A stretch of DNA of 41,025 nucleotides from assembly GCF_003989735.1 (NCBI RefSeq), contig NZ_RZGQ01000011.1:1-41025 (forward strand), written 5' to 3'. Source of the stretch: Legionella sp. km772. Lineage in GTDB: Bacteria > Pseudomonadota > Gammaproteobacteria > Legionellales > Legionellaceae. Positions 34,223-41,025 of the stretch are shown here, piece by piece (position 1 is the stretch's first letter; each line of letters starts with the position of its first letter). The notes under the pieces are model-generated. The model saw only the letters and a program-made list of their open reading frames with translations, was not told the origin of the DNA and did not search any database. Both the position numbers and the translations under genes were made by a program.

Positions 34223-34363
34223 CTTAATCCATGAGCCTCTTTAAATTTACTCGAAATAGTATACTAAGTTAGCAAATATATCATCTAAAAGAGGCTTCAT
34301 TTTATCTTACAAACTGAGATTAAACCAATTATTTTAAGAAGACGGCTCTTTCTCCACCCAAGA

Positions 34364-35218
34364 CTAAGCGGAATGAGTGAGAGCCATAAAGGTTAATACC
34401 GCAAAACACCACAAGTTAACCCGCGACAATCTATCACCTATAAACACATCAACAGGATCATCATTATCAACATTTTGGGTGGACAACCAAGCAAAGCGCC
34501 ATAAAGCAAACGCTGCAAAAGGTAAGGTTAAAATGAAATAGAACGATTGGCCACGTGCATAGATGACATAAAAAAGATAAACAGCAAAGCAAGCACTACC
34601 CGTTCCCAATATTAAACGTTGCAAAAGTAAAGGATGGTATTTTTTAAGCACCTTACGTGTAGAATGTTTTAATCCCAACTGCAGTTCTAAACGTCTTTTA
34701 TTTAAGGCAATAAATAAACTAAGCAGGGTAGCCGCAATAGTTAGCCACAAAGAAATGGATAGGCCAATTCCAACAGTTCCAGCCAACACCCGCAGCATGA
34801 AACCGATAGCAATACACAAAACATCCAAAATAGGGATGAGTTTTAAGACCTGGTTGTAAGCCAAATTAACTAGCAAATAAATTGTAAGAATCATAGCTAA
34901 TTGTTTTGATATCAGCCAACCAAGGATTAAACCCACTAGTAAAAGCACAAATAATAAGGCAAGTGCCTCAAACACAGACACATCTCTACTTGCTAAAGGA
35001 CGTTTCTTTTTATGGGGATGAAGGCTATCTTCCGTTCTATCTTGAATATCGTTATAAATATAAACAGCACTCGAGATTAGACAAAACGATAAGGCAGCGA
35101 GCAAGGCCGGGACAAAATAACCACGCACAGGGGTATAAAAGAAACCAAATAGAACAAATATTGCCTTGCTCCAATGCGAAATTCGCAATAGTGAAAAATA
35201 TACAGCCAGTTTATTCAT
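34364..35218 (-). CDS. UbiA-family prenyltransferase (decaprenyl-phosphate phosphoribosyltransferase-like)
   Basis: The 284 residues form about eight membrane segments. The UbiA first metal-binding motif is NDIQDRTED (Asn56, Asp60), followed by HPHKKKRPLAS, and the second conserved region is DVLCIAIGFMLRVLAG. The HPxKxxRP pattern is shared with the branch containing decaprenyl-phosphate 5-phosphoribosyltransferase, rather than with ubiquinone UbiA. It probably makes a polyprenyl-linked pentose or related lipid for the envelope. It lies 141 bases upstream of the dehydratase gene on the same strand. Confidence 0.82.
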   Translation of the reverse strand: MNKLAVYFSLLRISHWSKAIFVLFGFFYTPVRGYFVPALLAALSFCLISSAVYIYNDIQDRTEDSLHPHKKKRPLASRDVSVFEALALLFVLLLVGLILGWLISKQLAMILTIYLLVNLAYNQVLKLIPILDVLCIAIGFMLRVLAGTVGIGLSISLWLTIAATLLSLFIALNKRRLELQLGLKHSTRKVLKKYHPLLLQRLILGTGSACFAVYLFYVIYARGQSFYFILTLPFAAFALWRFAWLSTQNVDNDDPVDVFIGDRLSRVNLWCFAVLTFMALTHSA

Positions 35219-35475
35219 ATTTTTTGCTCTTAGTATTTAGCAATTCAGGCATCTGAGTTTATAGCCCTTATTATATCGAAAGTAAGTTTTATTTTGTTAA
35301 AGTAGCATAATCTTAAAAAAAAGCATCATTTCAAGATCTTAAATCACAAATAAAATAAATTTCGAAGTATATTTGCCACAATTTAATAAAAAATAAGCAA
35401 AGATGATTGCATTTAATCAGTGAGTAAGTAATATAAAATAATACCCAGAAGCAATTACTATGACAGGAGGTCTAC

Positions 35476-36768
35476 ATGCGCTTTATTCTTGCACCTAACA
35501 CAATAATAAACTTAGATTTTCTTCGTGACAAATATCAAAAAGCTAAAGATATTGATTTAAGTACCCCTCCCTCTTTGTTTAGTATGCCTACTTTTTTAGG
35601 AGGTGTAGATTATAAAGCTAGAAAAGCACAAATTGAATTCTTAGAAAAAATTCGTGTTATTTTAAAACCTAATACCTTTAAAGAAGAAGAAATTACCAAA
35701 CTTGAGGAACTTCAAGCAAGCTTAACCGCATCCCGGGTTATGATTGCTGCTACCTTGTATATAAAGCATCAAATCTCAGAAACCTATAAATTACGCCATC
35801 CTAAAGGAAAATCGGTACTTTATAGTCTTATTGATGAAGATCTGGGCATCAATGCGCAAAATTATCTTGATGAAGAAGATGAAGAAGTATGTATTCTTGC
35901 TGCCAAAAGGATAATGATGTCTTCTATTTCTGCCTTAGACGATGCCAATGAGAAATTAAGAGAAGCGGGGCTTAAGGGCTTTACCGAAAAGGAATGGAGT
36001 GATTTTCATGGTTTTTTGAGCTCAAGAACTATCAGTAAAGTCACAAAAGATCCTTATGCTAATTATCCTATTACTAATATTACGCAAAAACTATTTGGTG
36101 CCGCTGGTGCGTACACAGGTGCAACTGTAGGCTATATCAGTGGCGATGTGATGAGCCATTCGACTAAAGCCTTATCAACAAAAACTAAATTCACCGCATT
36201 AATTGGCAGTACCTTATTAGTTTTTGGTTCAGCTGGCCCCGCAGGCGTTGCTTTATTTGCTCCAGCAATAGCAGAACGTTTAATCAGTGCATTTTGTAGT
36301 ATTAGTTTAGCGCATATCCTAGGAGTGAGTATGGGCTTACTCGGCCAAGGCTTAGGTATTGTCGTGGGTGTGCCTTTAGATCTCGCCTATAAATTAATTT
36401 GGACTGCGGCGGCAACTGTGGGCACTTATAGTTTTTCTTCTAAAAAACCCCTATTGACTGGTATACGTTTAGCAGATGGCATGACAGTTTTTTGTGGAGT
36501 TCCTCTTGAAGCTACACCCACCGACAAGCTCCCGGCTGATTACAAACAAGTTCTGGTAGATGTGCGTGATGGGCAATTATATATCAATGATAAGTTAGTT
36601 AATGTACCTGAGACAGGAAAGAAGCTTCCTGAGGAAGTGCTTAAAATATTAGAGGCTCGGCTAAAAGATACCCCTGTCACAGGCGATGAAGAAGGCGTAG
36701 AATTAGACGAAATAGATAGCCTGGAACCTGAAGTCACTGGAAATGAGAAAATCGCTTTATTAAGCTAG
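35476..36768 (+). CDS. Membrane effector-like protein with acidic C-terminus
   Basis: The 430 residues start at an ATG preceded by a strong AGGAGG. A soluble, mainly helical N-terminal part (1-200) is followed by glycine- and alanine-rich hydrophobic segments between about 205 and 320 (AAGAYTGATVGYISG, LLVFGSAGPAGVALFAPAI, MGLLGQGLGIVVGV). A soluble tail ends with many Glu residues, TGDEEGVELDEIDSLEPEV, some 10 residues before the end. That is like the E-block found in Dot/Icm secretion signals. I do not recognise the family. It stands alone on the plus strand between the envelope genes and the SPOR lipoprotein. Effector status is inference. Confidence 0.7.
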   Translation: MRFILAPNTIINLDFLRDKYQKAKDIDLSTPPSLFSMPTFLGGVDYKARKAQIEFLEKIRVILKPNTFKEEEITKLEELQASLTASRVMIAATLYIKHQISETYKLRHPKGKSVLYSLIDEDLGINAQNYLDEEDEEVCILAAKRIMMSSISALDDANEKLREAGLKGFTEKEWSDFHGFLSSRTISKVTKDPYANYPITNITQKLFGAAGAYTGATVGYISGDVMSHSTKALSTKTKFTALIGSTLLVFGSAGPAGVALFAPAIAERLISAFCSISLAHILGVSMGLLGQGLGIVVGVPLDLAYKLIWTAAATVGTYSFSSKKPLLTGIRLADGMTVFCGVPLEATPTDKLPADYKQVLVDVRDGQLYINDKLVNVPETGKKLPEEVLKILEARLKDTPVTGDEEGVELDEIDSLEPEVTGNEKIALLS

Positions 36769-36875
36769 AGAGGTTGGAGCAAACTCATCTAATTCTAAAA
36801 TTAGTGACCGAACAGCCTTCATTTCATGCTTCATGCGGGTAAGCCAGTCCCTATTCTCACACGCGATGGTCTGGA

Positions 36876-36896
36876 TACCGCGCATAAAGCGCGGTA
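36876..36896. repeat. Intergenic GC-rich palindrome
   Basis: TACCGCGC and GCGCGGTA form an 8-bp perfect stem around ATAAA, in a 285-base gap (36769-37053) between convergent genes. The GC content differs from the surroundings. It has no T-tract on either side, so it is more likely a small dispersed repeat than a terminator. Confidence 0.4.
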
Positions 36897-37053
36897 CGTA
36901 GACAATACTTAACTGTTCACTATTTAGATGGGTTTGCCCGGCTAGAAGGGTTCTATTCTTAAACTCTCTTTTGCGAAAGTAAGTTATACTCTACCCTTGG
37001 CGTATAACTTACTTTTAGTCATTAACTTTATTTCAGCTTGTAGAAAAGGTTGA

Positions 37054-37587
37054 CTACTCTAAATTCTGTTGCACTGAACTCCAACTTTTGACACTAGCTC
37101 CTTGTTTTACATCATCAGGCAAAGCATCGAGAGCCTTTTGTGCTGATGCTGCATCCGGATAAGTGCCGTAAACCCCTTTATAATAAGGTTTACCATTAGC
37201 TTGGTATTTTACTTGCGCCATTCGATCATTTTTTGGTGTTTTATACAACTTTTGCGCCACTTGTGATGCCTTTTCACCCTCAGCTACTTCAATGGTATAA
37301 CCTTGAGGATTTTGGTCACTTACCCATGTTTTATCTCGATCTTTAAAAGAAACCGGTGAATGGTATTCCCCCACGTGGTAGGAGTCGGGGACAGTTACCA
37401 TTTGCCCACTCGTTTGATAGCGGTAGGAGCTATCGTAAGAATAATTGCTTTGTGGATACAATTGACTATTATCATAAGCATAAGTTTGATAACTAGGTGA
37501 ATAACCTTCATTATCAGTCACCATACAAGAACATAAATTAAGTGCAGATAAACCTAATGCAAGATATTTCCATTTGTAGTTCATCAT
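37054..37587 (-). CDS. SPOR-domain lipoprotein
   Basis: The 177 residues have a lipoprotein signal peptide (YLALGLSALNLCSC, lipobox ending at Cys21, or Cys20 if the second ATG is used), a Tyr/Ser-rich low-complexity stretch at about 30-65, and a C-terminal SPOR domain (about 95-172: YTIEVAEGEKASQVAQKLY, YYKGVYGTYPDAASAQKALDAL). SPOR domains bind denuded septal peptidoglycan, so it is likely an envelope protein enriched at division sites. It is divergent from dgt, and GAGGG lies upstream of the start. Confidence 0.8.
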   Translation of the reverse strand: MMNYKWKYLALGLSALNLCSCMVTDNEGYSPSYQTYAYDNSQLYPQSNYSYDSSYRYQTSGQMVTVPDSYHVGEYHSPVSFKDRDKTWVSDQNPQGYTIEVAEGEKASQVAQKLYKTPKNDRMAQVKYQANGKPYYKGVYGTYPDAASAQKALDALPDDVKQGASVKSWSSVQQNLE

Positions 37588-37700
37588 CGTCCCTCTTCTT
37601 ATAATTATTCTTTTCTTTATTATAGGAGAGTTTACAATTTTGTGCTGTAGATCATTGTCCTATCATAAAGTACACTATTCTCTTTTAATTAGAATAAATT

Positions 37701-39026
37701 ATGTGGACTCATAGACGCTCAGGACAAACCAATCAGCGAGGAGCTCAAGACCATCGAGATCCTTATGAACGTGACCGAACTCGCGTTATTCACTGCCCTT
37801 CCTTTAGAAGATTACAAAGAAAAACTCAAATTTTAGGAACTGATGAAGGTGATTTTCATCGTACTCGTCTTACTCATTCTTTAGAAGTTGATTCTATAGG
37901 TCGAAGTATTGTCAGAAATTTAATCATTAATCAAACACAACAACCCATTTTAGGCAATTTATTACCTAACGATGATTTAGTTAGTGTAATTTGTTTATTA
38001 CATGATATAGGTCACCCCCCCTTTGGTCATGGCGGTGAAGTTGCCTTAAATTACATGATGCGCGACTATGGAGGGTTTGAAGGTAATGGCCAAACCTTAA
38101 GGTTGCTTACGAAGGTAGAAAACAGTTACGGAGCCTATGGTTTAGATTTAACTCGTCGAGCCCTATTGGGTATCTTAAAATATCCCGTAGCACGCTCAAT
38201 GGTTATCGCCCCCCAACGACCACCAATTCACGAATCAATCCATAAAACCATTAAAGTCAATGATTGGCTCCCCCCAAAAGCTTATTTTGACTGTGAACAA
38301 ATGGAAATTGATTGGTTATTATCACCCTTCACGGATGAGGATCGTTCCTTATTTCAAAGTTTAATTAAAGAACCTCAGGGCACCCAAGCAGGTAAATCAG
38401 CTTATCGTAGCTTTGATTGTTCTATTATGAACATTGCGGATGATATTGCCTATGGCGTGCATGACTTAGAAGATGCTGTTCATTTACGTCTAATTAATCG
38501 TTCACAACTCGATACTGCGGAATTTCGACAGCTTTTAAGTAATACTCTACTCGCCAAGCATCAAGAACGCTTGCTTGATTCTTTATTTTCTCAAGAGCTG
38601 TGTTTACGTAAACAAGCTATTGGAGAAATGGTGAATTATTTTATTACATCTACGCAAATCATTACCACCCATGAAGCCTTTGAAAATAATTTACTTAAGT
38701 ACAATATTGAGCTTATTCCTGAAGCAGCCCTTCTTCTTAATTACTTAATGGATTGCATCTATCATCATGTAATTGATTCGCAAGAAGCTCGTACTTTTGA
38801 GTATGGAGGACAAACGGTAGTTTTAAGATTATTTGATGCTATAAGCTCCAATCCAGGTAGTTTATTAGATAACAAGAACCGGGTTTTATTCAAACAAGCG
38901 CAAGATGAAACCGAGGCCTTTAGAGTGGTTTGCGATTATTTAGCAAATATGACTGATGAATATGCCTATCGCATGCATGAACGGTTATTTGGCTTCAATA
39001 CGCGTACCATTTTTGAACGTTTGTAA
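37701..39026 (+). CDS. dgt: Deoxyguanosinetriphosphate triphosphohydrolase-like protein
   Basis: HD-domain enzyme that hydrolyses dNTPs to nucleoside and triphosphate. The 441 residues include the start region RDPYERDRTRVIHCPSFRRLQRKTQ, the first metal His in RTRLTHSLEV (His59), the HD pair in LLHDIGHPPFGHGGE (His101, Asp102), and a later Asp in NIADDIAYGVHDLEDA. Length and motifs match the dGTPase family. It is monocistronic, with an intrinsic terminator 28 bases downstream. Confidence 0.94.
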   Translation: MWTHRRSGQTNQRGAQDHRDPYERDRTRVIHCPSFRRLQRKTQILGTDEGDFHRTRLTHSLEVDSIGRSIVRNLIINQTQQPILGNLLPNDDLVSVICLLHDIGHPPFGHGGEVALNYMMRDYGGFEGNGQTLRLLTKVENSYGAYGLDLTRRALLGILKYPVARSMVIAPQRPPIHESIHKTIKVNDWLPPKAYFDCEQMEIDWLLSPFTDEDRSLFQSLIKEPQGTQAGKSAYRSFDCSIMNIADDIAYGVHDLEDAVHLRLINRSQLDTAEFRQLLSNTLLAKHQERLLDSLFSQELCLRKQAIGEMVNYFITSTQIITTHEAFENNLLKYNIELIPEAALLLNYLMDCIYHHVIDSQEARTFEYGGQTVVLRLFDAISSNPGSLLDNKNRVLFKQAQDETEAFRVVCDYLANMTDEYAYRMHERLFGFNTRTIFERL

Positions 39027-39054
39027 CATAAATACTCTTAATTTAAAAAAAACT

Positions 39055-39088
39055 GCCCTCGCTTATTTACCCTATGCGGGGGCTTTTT
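39055..39088 (+). terminator. Intrinsic terminator of dgt
   Basis: Stem GCCCTCGC (39055-39062) with GCGGGGGC (39076-39083), one G-T pair, 13-base loop, then TTTTT. A run of A upstream would also give a T-run on the other strand. Confidence 0.85.
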
Positions 39089-39194
39089 CAAGTCAAGCCT
39101 AGTTTATCTTTGAATTTCGATGAGCGCATCCCTTTAAATACTTAGGTAGACGAAAAGTAAGTCGGGCAGGGAATTGAGAATGAAAGATTATTCT

Positions 39195-39284
39195 AGGTTG
39201 GACCGTTCGGCCCAACACGCCTTAATCATCCATGTTTATCATTGGGGACTTGCAATATCATTGTTGGGCCGAACGGCCCAACCT
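39195..39284. repeat. Pair of inverted REP-like palindromes (MITE-like)
   Basis: Two 23-bp arms (39195-39217 and 39262-39284) are inverted copies with one mismatch, 44 bases apart. Each arm is itself nearly palindromic (GGTTGGGCCG / CGGCCCAACC around AA). The GC-rich core contrasts with the AT-rich surroundings. The layout resembles REP doublets mobilised by RAYT-type transposases, or a small MITE. Confidence 0.65.
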
Positions 39285-39331
39285 ACGGTGTGGCTCGAGT
39301 TCTCACCCGACCAATAGAAGCATGAACTCAA

Positions 39332-39514
39332 ATGAGCTTGCCACCACTGATTTTTAAATCCATTCCTTGTAGCAACATAGTTAATGTGCGGTTTACTAAA
39401 TCAAATGGAATAACAGAAGGCTTTCATCGAAAGATGAAACTAATACAACGACGGGCTTATGGGTTTAGGAATTTTGAAAATTATCAAGTGCGGGTTAAGG
39501 TACTCTGCGGGTGA
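39332..39514 (+). pseudogene. C-terminal remnant of an ISL3-family transposase
   Basis: The frame ends SNGITEGFHRKMKLIQRRAY then GFRNFENYQVRVKVLCG, which matches the conserved C-terminus of ISL3-family transposases (TEGFH-x-K, RRAYGFRNFENY). The first 16 or so residues do not look native, so the recognisable fragment is about 39380-39514. The catalytic core is absent. A non-functional relic. Confidence 0.7.
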
Positions 39515-39592
39515 TTATCGCTGCCCCCTTAAATGGGAAGGAGCCAGATCATTTAACCAAAAGGAATAGCTGTTTTATTGATACCAAATTAA

Positions 39593-39668
39593 TGGCGTCC
39601 CCAAGGGGATTCGAACCCCTGTTACCGCCGTGAAAGGGCAGTGTCCTAGGCCTCTAGACGATGGGGAC
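39593..39668 (-). tRNA. tRNA-Glu (TTC), copy 2 of the tandem
   Basis: 76 bases with encoded CCA. The acceptor GTCCCCA pairs with TGGGGAC, and the anticodon is TTC in the loop CTTTCAC. It is identical to the copy at 39723-39798, 54 bases away. Confidence 0.97.
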
Positions 39669-39722
39669 CTAAGAAATATTACTTTTATAACAACTACATT
39701 TACTACTAATCTAACGCCATAA

Positions 39723-39798
39723 TGGCGTCCCCAAGGGGATTCGAACCCCTGTTACCGCCGTGAAAGGGCAGTGTCCTAGGCCTCTAGACGATGGGGAC
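39723..39798 (-). tRNA. tRNA-Glu (TTC), copy 1 of the tandem
   Basis: 76 bases with encoded CCA, identical in sequence to 39593-39668. The same strand and short spacing to tRNA-Ala indicate one transcript Ala-Glu-Glu. Confidence 0.97.
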
Positions 39799-39835
39799 TA
39801 GACTTTTTCTTTCCATCAACATGCAACCATGTTGA

Positions 39836-39911
<76 letters not shown>

Positions 39912-40049
39912 AGGAAGGTTTGCAGTTTAATGAGCGGACGCGGTACTGTCAAGTATTTTTTAATTTTTTATGATTTTTAAGGGTTTAAAATTTATTTTAA
40001 AATACATTTATGCCACGTATAATAATAAAAACTACAAAATAACTAAAAA

Positions 40050-40559
40050 ATGGACTCATTCTCTCGCTTGTCTGCTGATATTGAAACTACCGTACTGGTT
40101 GCGGTGTGGTCTAAACCAATTGTGTTTCAAGGTTATTATAAAATTACTCAACCAAATCCAAAAAACGAATTATTTTTATACTATAGAGCTGTTTGTGAAG
40201 ACTACTATCAAGATGATTTTCTAAATGAAGATTTTTTTCCTGATCAAGTTGAATTTACTCATCTATATAATCAACAAGGGATAATAAATAAACACAACAA
40301 TGCAAAAGAGGCCGTCTATTTATTGAAATATCCTCTGTTTGTTACCGTTACCCAGATGTTAAAAAATCAAAAACAATACTTAACCTATATGGATGAAATT
40401 GCTTTAAATGCGTTAATAGAAAGAACCACTGCGCTTATTAATAATCCCGTGGATACAAAACTCCATGAAGATTTAGGTTTTTCGGTGGAAATGAATTTTA
40501 AAGCAGCAGAAAAAGAAAGTGAAGCAGCCCTTAAATCTTTAATTCAACTAGCTAAGTAA
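40050..40559 (+). CDS. Hypothetical protein, 169 residues
   Basis: Not recognised. A soluble, acidic protein without signal peptide or membrane segment. An N-terminal beta-rich part (TTVLVAVWSKPIVFQGYYKI, ELFLYYRAVCEDYY) is followed by a helical C-terminal half (MDEIALNALIERTTALINN, EKESEAALKSLIQLAK). The ATG at 40050 has only a weak A-rich leader upstream. It stands alone between the tRNA-Ala and a convergent small gene. Confidence 0.65.
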   Translation: MDSFSRLSADIETTVLVAVWSKPIVFQGYYKITQPNPKNELFLYYRAVCEDYYQDDFLNEDFFPDQVEFTHLYNQQGIINKHNNAKEAVYLLKYPLFVTVTQMLKNQKQYLTYMDEIALNALIERTTALINNPVDTKLHEDLGFSVEMNFKAAEKESEAALKSLIQLAK

Positions 40560-40602
40560 AACTTTACCTTGGACTTAAGGACTGCTAAGCGGAATGCCAT
40601 GC

Positions 40603-40830
40603 TTAATAATGTGTTATTGGATCGCTAGCAGGAAAGGTATCCTTCAATTCTTTATCTAAAATTTTATCTTTGTTTATTTTTTTCTTTTTAGTTTTACTTT
40701 TTGTTACAGTTACTGTAGTGGTTTTTAATAGCTCGCATATTTCTTTAGCACCATCCGCATCAGGGGAAACTGCACAAATATGGGCAAATTCTATTACCTC
40801 AGGATGGTCGCATTTATCTCCTGGTCTCAT
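40603..40830 (-). CDS. Small hypothetical protein with a DTFPASDP tail
   Basis: The 75 residues start at the ATG at 40830 with a good AAAGGAG upstream. A Cys-containing N-terminal half (DKCDHPEVIEFAHICAVSPD) precedes a lysine-rich linker (KSKTKKKKINKDK) and a C-terminal motif LKDTFPASDPITHY. The ending resembles the FPASDP motif seen in many small uncharacterised bacterial proteins. Function unknown. The IS end starts about 75 bases upstream, so its promoter may lie partly in IS sequence. Confidence 0.65.
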   Translation of the reverse strand: MRPGDKCDHPEVIEFAHICAVSPDADGAKEICELLKTTTVTVTKSKTKKKKINKDKILDKELKDTFPASDPITHY

Positions 40831-40904
40831 AATATTCTCCTTTAACCTTCTTATGTATAATTATACATCATTTTGACCGTTTTTGTGGCTTGAAATTATC
40901 TAAG

Positions 40905-41025
40905 TAACTCATGTTACGCACGGTCAATTTTAAGCTGCCATATTTTTAAGCTCCTGCCAAGCAATCTGGTTCGCTCTAAGAATCAATTTGTACTTAATAG
41001 CAAAGTGATTTAAATGAGTTTTTAT
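40905..41025 (-). mobile_element. IS end with transposase C-terminal fragment (right copy)
   Basis: Exact inverted copy of 1-117 (40905-41021) plus four further bases. The minus strand encodes the C-terminal 31 residues of the putative transposase (start of fragment IKTHLNHFAIKYKL) and the terminal GTAACATGAGTTA. The flanking base differs from the left copy, marking the border. Confidence 0.75.

Larger units (their letters stand above)
39027..39592. other. Intergenic region with terminator, REP-like palindromes and transposase remnant
   Basis: 566 bases between dgt and the first tRNA-Glu. In order they hold the dgt terminator (39055-39088), a pair of REP-like palindromes (39195-39284) and a fragment of an ISL3-type transposase (about 39380-39514). 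It is a typical landing zone for mobile DNA beside tRNA genes. Confidence 0.65.

Noticed and set aside
39970-40224. Plus-strand 84-residue open frame overlapping the 169-residue gene.
   Set aside because: Composition is that of AT-rich out-of-frame DNA (many Lys, Asn, Ile, Tyr), and the overlapping frame at 40050 is more protein-like.

Overview
The window is AT-rich and reads as a chromosomal piece of a Legionella-like gammaproteobacterium. This rests on three things: the backbone order tRNAs-tig-clpP-clpX, lon-hupB-tRNAs-ppiD and lepB-DUF4845-rnc; several long proteins without recognisable bacterial function that look like Dot/Icm-type effectors; and surface-polysaccharide and envelope genes between them. 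Species assignment is inference.

Both window ends carry the same 117-bp sequence in inverted orientation (1-117 and 40905-41021). It encodes the last residues of a putative transposase plus the outer end of an insertion sequence, so this looks like a whole contig that stops inside two IS copies.

Layout. (1) 0.1-7.3 kb, minus strand: a calpain-like cysteine protease reading frame followed in another frame by a large helical ORF, probably one frameshifted effector whose C-terminus is replaced by IS sequence; a secreted beta-helix protein split by a one-base frameshift; and a membrane effector-like protein. (2) 7.3-17.2 kb: ppiD, a YjfB-type motility gene with a sigma-28 promoter, tRNA-Asp/Val, hupB, lon, clpX, clpP, tig and tRNA-Leu/His/Arg/Pro. 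This is the protein-folding and proteolysis core. (3) 17.5-23.6 kb, plus strand: a tyrosine recombinase, two tandem paralogous proteins with TALE-like DNA-binding repeats, and an ABC-F ATPase (yheS). (4) 23.8-29.8 kb, minus strand: a decayed DUF1554-like secreted protein, an outer-membrane barrel, a CatB-type acetyltransferase and a very large effector-like protein with a duplicated N-terminal module. (5) 30-35.2 kb, minus strand: rnc, DUF4845, lepB, csaA, a CapD/WbpM-type dehydratase and a UbiA-type prenyltransferase. (6) 35.5-41 kb: a second membrane effector-like protein, a SPOR lipoprotein, dgt, REP-like palindromes, a transposase remnant, tRNA-Glu x2, tRNA-Ala and two small hypothetical genes.

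The most exciting content is the pair at 19041-21695. Each protein has a cryptic repeat 0, a run of 33-34 and unusual 40-residue repeats carrying the TALE-type hypervariable residue pair before GG, an acidic hydrophobic tail resembling a eukaryotic activation domain, and a terminal basic cluster resembling a nuclear localisation signal. I infer that these are host-nucleus-directed, sequence-specific DNA-binding effectors.
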